Shown here piece after piece: positions 1-8,825 of a DNA stretch of 53,698 nt; the first letter of the stretch is position 1, and the number at the start of each line of letters is the position of its first letter. The stretch covers positions 1 to 53,698 of the forward strand of contig CAKUAV010000005.1 of the NCBI GenBank assembly GCA_934636425.1, written 5' to 3'. The stretch comes from an uncultured Clostridia bacterium (lineage in GTDB: Bacteria > Bacillota > Clostridia > Christensenellales > Aristaeellaceae). The translations under genes and the position numbers were made by a program. A model generated the notes under the pieces. That model saw nothing but the letters and a program-made list of their open reading frames with translations, was not told where the DNA came from and searched no databases.

Positions 1-105
1 GACATGAGCGTCATTGTGCTGCGCATCGACCGGCGCGGCGAGGGCGCGCAGTCCTCTTCTCAGGCGGATATCGCCGATATCGAAGCGCCCGGCGTCGCTT
101 CATAG
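1..105 (+). CDS. C-terminus of a PPM/SpoIIE-type protein phosphatase (partial)
   Basis: The window opens inside a reading frame that ends with TAG at 103-105. The visible 34 residues begin DMSVIVLRIDRR, which resembles the last beta strand of PP2C/SpoIIE-type serine/threonine phosphatases, where an Asp of the metal site precedes a hydrophobic strand (typically D-[DN]-M-[ST]-V-hydrophobic). A short Ser/Gln-rich tail follows. The rest of the gene lies before the window, so the domain layout (SpoIIE-like, PrpC-like or RsbU-like) cannot be told. Call rests on one short motif only. Confidence 0.5.
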   Translation, partial: DMSVIVLRIDRRGEGAQSSSQADIADIEAPGVAS

Positions 106-289
106 CCGTGAGCGAGCATGCCGAAGCCGGGTGCATTTCGCTCAGGGAGGCAAAAAAACGGGTAAGGCCGCGATTCTGCCTGCCGAAGCCGCTTCAAACT
201 GCCCGCGCTTGTTCCTAAAGAGGAAAAAAGCGCGGCGTTCATGGGAAATTTGCAGCGGGGCCGAGGCAGCTTTCCGCCTGTCTTTCGGA

Positions 290-560
290 GCATCTGATGC
301 CATACTCCATACAAACGGCAGGCGCAGAGCGCAAAATGCGCGATAAAATCAGCGATTGACGCAGCGGCAAAGGCAAACGGGAATAAGAGAACAGCGAAAT
401 GGCCGGAAGCGCTGGAATTACGTTATGTCCACAAAAGCAATACCGAGACTTTGGCGCAGGGTTCGGCGAGCGCCGTATAACGCCCCCGCTGTCATTCAAA
501 GCGCTGCCGGCAGGCAATGGCTGACGTCTATGCTTTAGCGGGGATTTGGTATGAGACGCT
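290..560 (+). repeat. R4 dispersed repeat, copy 1
   Basis: This non-coding stretch shares several blocks with 28758-28995 (same strand) and 53325-53575 (opposite strand): a block around 'cgattgacgcagcggc', a block 'ctggaatta..gttatgtcc', and a final block 'ctatg.tttagcg.ggatttggta'. The second half is also the spacer of the tandem array that follows. Bases 106-290 hold nothing I recognise. Short open stretches inside R4 are conserved between copies 1 and 2, so a decayed coding sequence is possible. Confidence 0.65.
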
Positions 561-1290
561 CTGTTTTTGCTCTTCACGGAAAGCTGGAGAAAGCAAGGCG
601 CGGCAGAGAGACATATTGCACTGCCAAACGCGCAATTTCTCTTCTTTGCCCGTTCTCTCTTGGCGATGCCATGTAATCCTGCTGCCATGGACTTGCCCCC
701 CCCAAGATTCCGTGAAGAGCCAAAAGCAACACCGAGACTTTGGCGCGGGGTTCGGCGAGCGCCGTATAACGCCCCCGCTGTCATTCAAAACATCAGGCTG
801 CCGTCTATGCTTTAGCGGGGATTTGGTATGAGACGCTCTGTTTTCCGCTCTTCGAGGAAAGCTGGAGAAAGCAAGGCGCGGCAGAGAGACACATTGCACT
901 GCCAAACACGCAATTTTTCTTCTTTGCCCGTTCGCTCTTGGCGACGCCATGCTATCCGCTGCTGCCATGGACTTGCCCCCAAGATTACGTAAAGAGCCAA
1001 AGGCAATACCGAGACTTTGGCGTGGGGTTCGGCGAGCGCCGTATAACGCCCCCGCTGTCATTCAAAGCATCAGGCTGACGTCTATGCTTTAGCGGGGATT
1101 TGGTATGAGACGCTCTGTTTTCCGCTCTTCACGGAAAGCTGAGGGGAATCAAACAGCGGCAGAGAGACACATTACACTGCCAAACACGCAATTTCTCTTC
1201 TTTGCCCGTTCTCTCTTGGTGACGCCATGCTATCCGCTGCTGCTACGGACTGCACTCCCCCCGAGATTCCGTGAAGAACCCTGTCGCCTG
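437..1290 (+). repeat. Tandem array, three units of about 277-289 bp, each carrying an R1 element
   Basis: The block 'gcaataccgagactttggcg' (or a close variant) starts at 437, 726 and 1003. Each unit has a spacer of about 120 bp derived from R4 followed by one R1 element at 569-721, 847-998 and 1124-1280. R1 is bounded by inverted ends of the type GCTCTTCACGGAA and TTCCGTGAAGAGC. Units differ by scattered substitutions and small indels, so the duplication is not brand new. No coding sequence is supported here. Confidence 0.85.
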
Positions 1291-1300
1291 CTCAGCATAT

Positions 1301-1346
1301 AAAAAAGCGGAACGAACCGGCGCGCTTTGGCGCATGATTCGTTCCG
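1301..1346 (-). terminator. Rho-independent terminator of the asparagine-synthetase-like gene
   Basis: Arms CGGAACGAA (1308-1316) and TTCGTTCCG (1338-1346) form a stem. On the minus strand the stem is followed by six T residues (A-tract at 1301-1306), placing the terminator about 100 bp after the stop of the minus-strand gene. Confidence 0.75.
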
Positions 1347-1443
1347 TTTCATTTAGGCTGTATCTCTTGGCGCAGGCAGGCGCTTTCAGACGCTGCGGCA
1401 GTTGAGCCTGTTCGGATTCAGGAGAATACGGCCTTCTGGCGCG

Positions 1444-3183
1444 CTAGGCTGAAATTTCCACAGCGTAACGCTTCATCCAGAAGTTGATCTGCAGCAGATA
1501 GGCCAGCATCTGCGGCCCGGCCATCAGCTGGCCGAACCAGGGCGTTTCCGCGGGCGAAAGCTCGGAGCGGATCAGTCCCGAAAGCGTCCTGCGGTCAATC
1601 AGCGCCAGTATCGGCGCGGACGAATCCTCCAGCATCGCCGCCGTGCGCCGCTTAATCGCCTGCGCATAGGCCGGATGATACGTCTTGGGATAGGGACTCT
1701 TTCGGCGCATGAGCAGCTCCTCGGGCAGAAGATCGCGCATGGCGGCGCGCAGCAGCCCCTTTTCAACGCCCATCATGCGCTTCATCGCCCAGGGCACGTT
1801 GTAGACATACTGAACCAGCCGGTCGTCGCAGTAGGGCGTGAGCACACTCAGGCCGCCCGCCGCGCCCATGCAGGCCGCGCGCTCCTGAAGATTGCTCATG
1901 AAAAACTCAAAGCACAGTCCCTGTATGAGGCGCAGCCGCGCCGAGCGCGCATCCTCGCCGGGCAGCACGCTCTGCCGCGCCAGCGCCTCCCGGTAGACGC
2001 CGTCCACATAGGCGGCGAGGCGCAGTTCGTCGCGCACATCCTCGCGCAATACCGATTCGCGCAGCGCCAGAGAGCCCGACCATGGGAAGCCGTCGGAAAA
2101 TATCAGCTCATCGCGGCTGAACCACGGATAGCCGCCGAACACCTCGTCGCTGCACTCGCCGGAGAGCGCATACTTCTCGTGCTGCGCGATGGCGCGCGAG
2201 AACAGCAAAAGCGACGAATCGATGTCGGCCATACCCGGAAAGCCGCGCGCCAGAACGGCCTCGTCCAGCGCGCCGCTGAGCGCGTCCACCGACAGCACAA
2301 CGCGCGTATGGCGGCAATGAAGCGCCCGCACCGCGCTCTCGACATACGGCGCGTCCTGCTCCGGCTGATAGCGCCCGCCCTGAAAATAATCGGCGTTGTT
2401 TTCATAGTCGACCGAGAACGAGCGCACCGCGCCGCCGCGTCTAGCCAGAAGCGCCGTCAGCACGCTGGAATCCAGCCCGCCCGAGAGCATGGAGGCCGGC
2501 TGACAGGCCGCCGCGTCGTCCACAGCCTGCTCCAGCAGGCCGCGCACAGTGTCTATGGTCTTGCCGCCGTCGTCCTCGTGCGCTCTGGCCTCCAGGCGGA
2601 ACCAGCGCCGCGTGCTGTGCCCGCGCCGGTCGGCGATCAGCATGGTTCCGGGCGGCAGCTGGAACACATCTCTAAAGGGCGTCAGTCCCGGCGCGCGCGC
2701 AGGCCCCAGTCCGAAGAGCATCCGAAGCCCCTCCCGGGCGACGCGGCGCGAAACGCCCGGCACGCTCAGAAGCGGCTCGGGATGCCCCGCAAACGCCACG
2801 CCGCCCCGAACCGGCGCGTAAAACAGCGCCCCGGCCGCGCCCATTCGGTCGGATGAGAGCAGCAGCCGCTCCGCGTCCTGATCGATCACGATGAGCAGCG
2901 CCTCGCCCTCCAGCCTTTCGGCGCATTCCTCGCCCCACAGCCGGTATGCGCCCAGCAGGAGCGCGCTGTCCGACGCGGTGTACTTCTCGCCCAGCGGCCG
3001 CACATCGTCCCGCAGCGCCGCCGCATTGCGCAGATGTCCAACGACCAGCGCCATCGCGCCGCCGTCCGAGGCCACAGAGCGCGCGCACAGCGCGTGCCGC
3101 CCCATGACGTGACAGGGCGCGTCGCAAACGCCCCGCAGCGCCTGCGCGTCTCCCGCATAAAACAGACCTGCAAACTGACCCAT
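1444..3183 (-). CDS. Asparagine synthetase-like amidotransferase lacking the Cys nucleophile
   Basis: A 579-residue homologue of glutamine-dependent asparagine synthetase (AsnB). The synthetase half is intact: ATP-binding P-loop SGGLDSS near residue 236, and the later motifs YALSGECSDEVFGGYPWF and LTPYCDDRLVQYVYNVP. The N-terminal glutaminase-like half is present but degenerate, and the protein begins MGQFAGLFY where active family members begin MCGI; no Cys follows the initiator. I chose the ATG at 3183 because GGGAG (3192-3196) sits eight bases before it; an upstream ATG at 3198 overlaps this ribosome site. It should not hydrolyse glutamine, so it may use free ammonia, or form another amide or lactam. 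It stands alone on its strand between repeat-rich regions, so context gives no product. Confidence 0.85.
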   Translation of the reverse strand: MGQFAGLFYAGDAQALRGVCDAPCHVMGRHALCARSVASDGGAMALVVGHLRNAAALRDDVRPLGEKYTASDSALLLGAYRLWGEECAERLEGEALLIVIDQDAERLLLSSDRMGAAGALFYAPVRGGVAFAGHPEPLLSVPGVSRRVAREGLRMLFGLGPARAPGLTPFRDVFQLPPGTMLIADRRGHSTRRWFRLEARAHEDDGGKTIDTVRGLLEQAVDDAAACQPASMLSGGLDSSVLTALLARRGGAVRSFSVDYENNADYFQGGRYQPEQDAPYVESAVRALHCRHTRVVLSVDALSGALDEAVLARGFPGMADIDSSLLLFSRAIAQHEKYALSGECSDEVFGGYPWFSRDELIFSDGFPWSGSLALRESVLREDVRDELRLAAYVDGVYREALARQSVLPGEDARSARLRLIQGLCFEFFMSNLQERAACMGAAGGLSVLTPYCDDRLVQYVYNVPWAMKRMMGVEKGLLRAAMRDLLPEELLMRRKSPYPKTYHPAYAQAIKRRTAAMLEDSSAPILALIDRRTLSGLIRSELSPAETPWFGQLMAGPQMLAYLLQINFWMKRYAVEISA

Positions 3184-3199
3184 GACATCAACTCCCATT

Positions 3200-5026
3200 C
3201 ACAGCATGGCGGACGTCAGAGCGCGTCTCGAAAAATCGTCGAGCAAATGCGGCTTGATTTTGCGAAAAATTGCAGCTCGGAGGATTTTTGCGGGCGCTCT
3301 GGACTCCAGATCATACTATGCGGGAAAGCGCGCGCATAAGCCGGCGTGAGTTTTTTTCGACGGGTCAAACTCACGCCGCGATGCACATAAACGCGGCAAA
3401 GCGGACGGCTGCGGATGGATTTTCCCGCCGTCCAAGCGAAATGTTCTTGCGCACAGCAAAGATGCCGGCGCAATCTCCCAAGGCACACGGATGCGGCAGG
3501 CCGTGCGTCAACGATTCGGCAAAGCCGGAAAAGAGCGGTCGCTCGAGATGGTTTTCAACAAATCGTTTGGACTGTCGAAAAGACGCGGAGAGCTCGATAT
3601 GTCGAAGCCCGAATTTCCAATCGCACCCGGCGGCGTGTACGATGGAGCGAGGCGATTTTGCGGCAAAAAATTCCATTTTTCAGAGCAAAATCGTTTCTGT
3701 GCGGTCTTTGTGCTCTGAAATCTTGGAGATTTCAGTAAAAACTGGAGCGTGCAGTGGAAATGCTGAACCCCCTCTGGTTTTTCAGATTTCATCAAAGGCG
3801 CAACTGCCGGCGGCGCAATTCGAAGATTTTAGGCGCGTCACCCGGCAAAGAGCCCGCCGCCCTGTTCACCAGTTTGAGAACGCCCTGGGGTTCTTCACCG
3901 AATCTTTTTTGGGAGCAAGACCACAGCGGCAACAGACGACATGGCATCGCCATGAGAGACTGTCGAAAAACCTTTGGAAAGCTCGAGAGGGTCGAAATCC
4001 CTCTCGAATTTTCAATCATACCCAGCAGCGTGTGCGGGTGGGGCGGGATGATTTACGCGGCGGAAAATCCCCTTTCCAGAATTAAAACCGGAGATGGGCA
4101 CAGAAGGGCGCTTGCACCAGCTTGAGAACGCCTTTGGGTTCTTCACAGAATCTTTTTCGGTGGCAAGACCATAGCGGCAACAGATGACATGGCATCGCCA
4201 TGAGAGACTGTCGAAAAACCTTTGGAAAGCTCGAGAGGGTCGAAATCCCTCTCGAATTTTCAATCATACCCAGCAGCGTGTGCGGGTGGGGCGGGATGAT
4301 TTACGCGGCGGAAAATCCCCTTTCCAGAATTAAAACCGGAGATGGGCACAGAAGGGCGCTTGCACCAGCTTGAGAACGCCCTGGGGTTTTCCACAGAATC
4401 TTTTGGAGGAGTGCAAGACCACAGCGGCAACAGACGACACGGCATCGCCATGAGAGAACGGGCAAAAAAAAGAAAAATGCGTGTTCAGCAGCGCAGGCTT
4501 TGCCGCCACGCTGTTCACGTCTCTCTGCCGCGCCTTGCTTTATCCTGCTTTCCGTATAAAGCCCCTTTTTGCAGGCTGGACGGTTTTCAACAAACTGTTC
4601 TCAGACGCAGGAGAGCTTTGCAGAAAGCGCGGACGTCGGCGCTCACTGTGCGGGCGCAGAATCAAAAACGCGCCGCTTATCGTTTTCGCGCTTGCCAAAA
4701 TTTCTGTTGAAATTTCCATTGCAAAACCGTCTCATTATTTTTGACGGCACGGGCGCTCCCGATGCAAAATGCAGGTAAACATAGATGACGAGCTTTCCGA
4801 AACGCCCGGCTCTTCAGGCAATGCGGCCGTTTCCCCGGGAACAATCCAGCAGAACAGGGGAACGGCCGGACGCGCGCCTCCCCCTGATATTTCGCTTTTC
4901 CCCTCGGAACGGCGAAAGCGCCCTTTCCCGAGAGACGCTTATTGTCGGCGCATTTTCCGGCTTTTCCCGCGGCCTGACAGAGGAAAATGAGCCGCCGCAG
5001 AGCCACTCCTTCTTCGGCAGCCTTTT
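3200..5026. repeat. Gene-free repeat graveyard (R1 and R2 fragments)
   Basis: About 1.8 kb without a supportable gene. R2 fragments in reverse orientation are recognisable from about 3570 to 3760 and within 3957-4135 and 4205-4380 by the start '(g)actgtcgaaaa', the stem around 'gagagctcga', and the block 'caatc..acccggcggcgtgt'. An R1 copy in reverse lies at about 4391-4565. Reading frames here are repetitive Arg/Ser-rich translations of repeats and change with each copy. From 4770 to 5026 I see nothing recognisable. Confidence 0.7.
3941..4440 (+). repeat. Tandem duplication, unit about 249 bp
   Basis: The block '(a)tggcatcgccatgagaga' begins at 3941 and 4189, and as a variant at 4439, giving two units of 248 and 250 bp. 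Each unit fuses an R2 fragment (start 'gactgtcgaaaaacctttgg') to an R1 end (ttcttcac.gaatc). The two units are nearly identical over most of their length, which suggests a recent duplication. Confidence 0.85.
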
Positions 5027-5575
5027 TTACTGAAACTGCGACAGGCTGCACTGGACGATGCGGTTGACAAAGTGAACGACCTCTTCGCGGCTGTACTTTT
5101 CATAGCCCTCGACCACCACGTGCATCAGCCCGTTGGACAGATGGGTGTAGAGCATTTCCAGCTCGGCCTCCGTGGCGCGGCGCAGGTGCTTTTTCCAGTA
5201 GGAGATGCTTTCGCTGCGGGCCATATCGATCATGCGGCGAAGGACATTGGGACAGGCGTTTTGAAAGATCAGCACGCGGCAGGCCTCCTGCTGCTGTTCG
5301 ATCATGGCGTATATGGCCTCGATCAGCGCGGTCACGTCGAATGAATCCACCAGCTTGAGCGAGCTGCAAAACGTCTCCAGCAGATCCTCCTCGATGCTCT
5401 CCAGAAGCGCAAAGCAGTCGCTGTAGTGGGCGTAAAACGTCGCGCGGTTCAGTCCCGCCCGCTCGCAGACCTCCTTGACGGTGATCTTGTTGACGGGCTT
5501 TTCCTTCAGGAACGACAAAAGCGACTGCTTGAGCGCATTCTGAGTGTAGCGAAGTCTCGCGTCTGTCTTTCTCAT
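5027..5575 (-). CDS. TetR/AcrR family transcriptional regulator
   Basis: A 182-residue repressor. The N-terminal helix-turn-helix is clear: ITVKEVCERAGLNRATFYAHYSDCFALLESI, with the typical TetR signature of RATFY.HY. The C-terminal all-helical part would bind ligand and dimerise; its ligand is unknown. The ATG at 5575 (MRKTDARLRYTQ) is preferred over a longer frame to 5605 because TetR proteins usually start just before the first helix and AAGAGA lies upstream. The gene is divergent from the reductase at 5743, and a perfect inverted repeat lies right after that gene's promoter, so control of itself and the reductase is likely. Confidence 0.88.
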   Translation of the reverse strand: MRKTDARLRYTQNALKQSLLSFLKEKPVNKITVKEVCERAGLNRATFYAHYSDCFALLESIEEDLLETFCSSLKLVDSFDVTALIEAIYAMIEQQQEACRVLIFQNACPNVLRRMIDMARSESISYWKKHLRRATEAELEMLYTHLSNGLMHVVVEGYEKYSREEVVHFVNRIVQCSLSQFQ

Positions 5576-5665
5576 AAAAATCATCTCTTCACAAATTGTT
5601 CGCATTTATTGGCGACAGTCGCGCCGCGTGTGTCGGTTTTCTTTCACGTCGCCGCGCATTGATGG

Positions 5666-5694
5666 TTGTCGTCTGCGTCTGTTTCCATTATACT
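5666..5694 (+). promoter_or_regulatory. Sigma-A-type promoter for the reductase gene
   Basis: TTGTCG (5666-5671) and TATACT (5689-5694) are separated by 17 bp. Transcription would begin near 5701, just before the inverted repeat at 5710-5730. Confidence 0.7.
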
Positions 5695-5709
5695 GTAAGT
5701 GTGAAAGAT

Positions 5710-5730
5710 AATCAACATCTGTTGTTGATT
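5710..5730. promoter_or_regulatory. Probable TetR operator
   Basis: AATCAACA (5710-5717) and TGTTGATT (5723-5730) are a perfect 8-bp inverted repeat around a 5-bp centre. It lies between the promoter at 5666-5694 and the ribosome site (GGGGG at 5731-5735), in the divergent region shared with the TetR gene, the expected position for a repressor roadblock. Confidence 0.7.
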
Positions 5731-5742
5731 GGGGGCGACATT

Positions 5743-6753
5743 ATGTATGAGAAATATCTAATTACCGGCGCAACGGGCTTTCTTGGGCGCACAGTGCTCG
5801 CGCAGCTGCAGGATACGCAGGCGGAAATTCGGGCATTGGTGATGGACGGCGATCCTCTGGCGCGGGAAATTCCCGAAAACGTCCGCAGCGTATCGGGCGA
5901 CGTGTGCGACAAGGCCGCGCTCGAGCGCTTCTTCGAGGGCGCGGACGCGCACACCTGCGTCATTCACTGCGCGGGAATCATATCCGTGGCCTCGCGGCCG
6001 GGCGACCGAATTTACCGCGTCAATGTGGACGGCACCCGGAACATACTGAAATTCTGCCGCAAACACGGCGTTGCAAAGCTGGTTTACGTCAGCTCCGTCC
6101 ATGCGATTCCCGAAAAGCCGAAGGGCACGGAAATCGCCGAGACGACGGTCTTTTCTCCCAATCTCGTGAAGGGCGACTATGCAAAGAGCAAAGCCATGGC
6201 CACATCTCTGGTGCTGCAGGCGGCCAAAGACGGCCTGAACGCCAGCGTCGTGTTCCCCTCCGGCATCATAGGGCCGGGCGACCTTGGAAAGGGCAGCATC
6301 ACGAATATGCTGTTGTCCTTCCTGGCCGGAAAGCTGCCGCTGGCGGTCAGGGGCGGATATGATTTCGTGGACGTGCGGGACGTCGCCGGGGGCGTAATCG
6401 CCTGCGCGCAGCGGGGTCAGGCCGGGCACGGCTACATTCTCTCCGGCCATTACGCCACCATTCGCGACATTCTCGAGCTGGTGAAAAAGACGGTAAATCT
6501 GCGGCGCAGCGTGTCCTATCTGCCCATCTGCTTCGCCAAGATGATCGCGCCGTTCTATGAAAGGATCAGTCTGCGCAGGCGTGAGCCGCTCTACTTCACG
6601 CCCTACTCCATCGCCGTGCTGGATTCGAACGGTCTTTTCAGCCGCGAGGCGGCGGCGACCGCGCTCGGCTATGCGCCCCGGCCGCTGTGCAACACGATCC
6701 GGGACACCGTGGCGTGGCTGAAGATAAAAATGAGCGTAAAATCACATACGTGA
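5743..6753 (+). CDS. NAD-dependent epimerase/dehydratase (extended SDR)
   Basis: A 336-residue extended short-chain dehydrogenase/reductase. The N-terminal Rossmann motif TGATGFLG (residues about 8-15) binds NAD(P), a D-V pair follows strand 3 (SGDVCD), and the catalytic YAKSK (Tyr-x-x-x-Lys) follows the SSVHAI strand. The closest functional flavour is the NAD-dependent epimerase/dihydroflavonol-reductase group, and the substrate cannot be told. Start ATG at 5743 follows GGGGGCGAC; the frame is open further upstream but crosses the promoter and operator. Likely repressed by the divergent TetR protein. A terminator follows at 6776. Confidence 0.85.
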   Translation: MYEKYLITGATGFLGRTVLAQLQDTQAEIRALVMDGDPLAREIPENVRSVSGDVCDKAALERFFEGADAHTCVIHCAGIISVASRPGDRIYRVNVDGTRNILKFCRKHGVAKLVYVSSVHAIPEKPKGTEIAETTVFSPNLVKGDYAKSKAMATSLVLQAAKDGLNASVVFPSGIIGPGDLGKGSITNMLLSFLAGKLPLAVRGGYDFVDVRDVAGGVIACAQRGQAGHGYILSGHYATIRDILELVKKTVNLRRSVSYLPICFAKMIAPFYERISLRRREPLYFTPYSIAVLDSNGLFSREAAATALGYAPRPLCNTIRDTVAWLKIKMSVKSHT

Positions 6754-6775
6754 GATCACACAGAGCATTCTCATC

Positions 6776-6805
6776 GGCGGTCGGCTTCGGTCGGCCGCCT
6801 TTTCT
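6776..6805 (+). terminator. Terminator after the SDR gene
   Basis: Stem GGCGGTCG / CGGCCGCC (one G-T pair) followed by TTTTCTTC. Confidence 0.6.
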
Positions 6806-7006
6806 TCTGCGAGCATATGCGGCGTGGAAAACCTGACATACATTTGACAGTTGCCCGATTAAAAGGCTGACATTGCAAATATATTATGAGACTGTCGCGG
6901 GGAAATGACACGAGCGCGGCTTCACCGGAAGCGCCTCGCCGCAACAGGCGGACATTTCCTGTGCAGAACAACATTGTCAGACGAACGAACAAGGAGGACA
7001 TCTTAC

Positions 7007-8509
7007 ATGAAGAAGCTCGTTTCCCTGATTCTCGCGTGCCTGCTCTGCCTCACCGCGCTGCCGGCGTTTGCGGAACAATCCGCGTCCGCGCCGAAATACG
7101 TGTTCCTGTTCATCGGCGATGGCATGAGCTATCCCCAGTTCCAGGCCGCGGCCGACTATCTGGGCGCGCTGGCCGACGACGACGCGGAGCAGGCGCTCCC
7201 CAGCGTGAAGTACGACGCGCGCGGCGGCGCGGTGCTGGACGGCCCCAAGGCGCTGAACTTCATGAACTTCCCGGTGGCCGGCTCCGCCGTGACCTACGAT
7301 TCCTGCAGCTTTGCGCCGGATTCCGCCTCCACCGCCACGTCCATCGCCACCGGCCGCAAGACCTACTCGGGCATGATCAATGTGGACGAGACCGGCGCGA
7401 CCTCCTTTGAGACCATCGCCGAGAAGCTCCATTCCCAGAAGGGCTGGAAGATCGGCGTGATCTCCTCCGTCAACATCAACCACGCCACCCCGGCCGCGTT
7501 CTACGCCCATCAGGCCAGCCGCAACAACTACTACGAGATCGGCCTCGAGATGATCGATTCCGGCTTTGAGTACTTCGCCGGCGGCGCTCTGAAGAAGGTC
7601 AACGGCGCGAAGGGCGATCAGGAGAGCCTGTACGATCTGGCCGAGAAGGCGGGCTACAATGTGACGTTCACACAGGCCGACGCTCAGGCCGTCACGCCCG
7701 CGGACGAAAAGGTCGTGCTGATCGACGAGCATCTGGCCGACAGCGACGCCATGGACTACGACATGGACCGCGCCGACGGCGAATGGGCGCTGAAGGACTA
7801 CGTCGCCAAGGGCATCGAGCAGCTCGACAACGAGACCGGCTTCTTCATGATGTGCGAGGGCGGCAAGATCGACTGGGCCTGCCATGCCAATGACGCCGGC
7901 GCGACTGTGACCGACACGCTGGCGCTGGCCGACGCCGTGCAGGTGGCCATTGACTTTGCCAAAGAGCATCCCGCCGAGACGCTGATACTCGTCACCGGCG
8001 ACCATGAGACCGGCGGCCTGACCATCGGCTACGCGGGCACCGACTACGACACCTATCTGGACACTCTGAGCAACCAGAAGATCTCCTACGCCCAGTTCGA
8101 CGCGCAGTATGTCGCGAAGTACAAGGAGAACCAGACCCCCTTTGAGGACGCGATGAAGGAGGTCGAGGCGCTCTTCGGCCTGAAGCTCGCCGGCGAAGAG
8201 GGCGACCGCCTTGTGCTGACCGAGTATGAAGCCGAGCGCCTGAAGGCCGCCTACGAAATGGCGCTGAGCGACGCCTCCGCCGACAGCTGCACTCAGGAGC
8301 AGTCGCTGCTCTACGGCGGCTACAATCCCTTCAGCGTGACCGTCACCCACATACTGAACAACAAGTCCGGCGTGGACTTCACCAGCTACTCCCACACCGG
8401 CCTGCCCGTGGCGGTGTTCGCGCAGGGCGTGGGCGAGGACGCCTTCACCGGCTACTACGACAACACCGAAATCTACAACAAACTGGCGGCGCTGGTGGAC
8501 GTGAAGTAA
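7007..8509 (+). CDS. Secreted alkaline phosphatase
   Basis: A 500-residue exported phosphomonoesterase. MKKLVSLILACLLCLTALPAFAEQ is a clean signal peptide with an AFA cleavage site and no lipobox. The mature protein carries the alkaline phosphatase metal and catalytic motifs in order: FIGDGM, DSASTATSIATGRKT (Ser nucleophile after Asp), GGKIDWACHANDAG, TLILVTGDHETGG and a final HTG. The ATG at 7007 follows AAGGAGG (6991-6997); the frame runs upstream but without a ribosome site or signal peptide. It should release phosphate from organic esters outside the membrane. Bases 6840-6890 contain TTGACA- and CTGACA-like blocks that may be a phosphate-control site, but this is weak. Confidence 0.93.
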   Translation: MKKLVSLILACLLCLTALPAFAEQSASAPKYVFLFIGDGMSYPQFQAAADYLGALADDDAEQALPSVKYDARGGAVLDGPKALNFMNFPVAGSAVTYDSCSFAPDSASTATSIATGRKTYSGMINVDETGATSFETIAEKLHSQKGWKIGVISSVNINHATPAAFYAHQASRNNYYEIGLEMIDSGFEYFAGGALKKVNGAKGDQESLYDLAEKAGYNVTFTQADAQAVTPADEKVVLIDEHLADSDAMDYDMDRADGEWALKDYVAKGIEQLDNETGFFMMCEGGKIDWACHANDAGATVTDTLALADAVQVAIDFAKEHPAETLILVTGDHETGGLTIGYAGTDYDTYLDTLSNQKISYAQFDAQYVAKYKENQTPFEDAMKEVEALFGLKLAGEEGDRLVLTEYEAERLKAAYEMALSDASADSCTQEQSLLYGGYNPFSVTVTHILNNKSGVDFTSYSHTGLPVAVFAQGVGEDAFTGYYDNTEIYNKLAALVDVK

Positions 8510-8549
8510 ACCGATCGCAGCGAAACCATGAGGGCGGACAACCGCCCTC

Positions 8550-8780
8550 ATGGTGGACGGGAGAGTAAGCTCCCCCGCCACTGCCACCCCTACCAGTTTT
8601 TGCTAAAAATCTTTCAGATTTCCGGGCGCAAAAACTGCAAGGAAACGATTTTTGCTCTGGGAAATGAGATTTTCCTCCGCAAAAATCGTCCCGTGCCCGC
8701 CGTACACGCCGCCGGGCACGATTGAAAGTTCGAGAGAGATCCGGCTCTCTCGAACTCTCCAAGGTTTTTTCGACAGTCTA
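8550..8780 (+). mobile_element. R2 element, copy A1, with 19-bp target duplication
   Basis: The element is flanked by AGGGCGGACAACCGCCCTC at 8531-8549 and again at 8781-8799. The duplicated target is a hairpin (GGGCGG-acaa-CCGCCC), probably a terminator behind the phosphatase gene. Inside, it shares the R2 blocks 'tggtggacgggagag', 'ccgccactgccaccc', 'tttccgggcgcaaaaactgc' and the right end 'ttttttcgacagtcta'. Compared with copies A2 and A3 it lacks the left terminal hairpin of about 30 bp. Confidence 0.85.
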
Positions 8781-8825
8781 AGGGCGGACAACCGCCCTCT
8801 CTTTGCATACAGGGAGGAAAAACCA

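Noticed and set aside
437..1290. Tandem repeats as a CRISPR array
   Set aside because: Units are 277-289 bp and no short repeat/unique spacer alternation exists; no cas genes are present.
3270..4125. Long plus-strand frames in the 3.2-5.0 kb zone as genes
   Set aside because: They run through duplicated repeat units, lack ribosome sites and show no domain.
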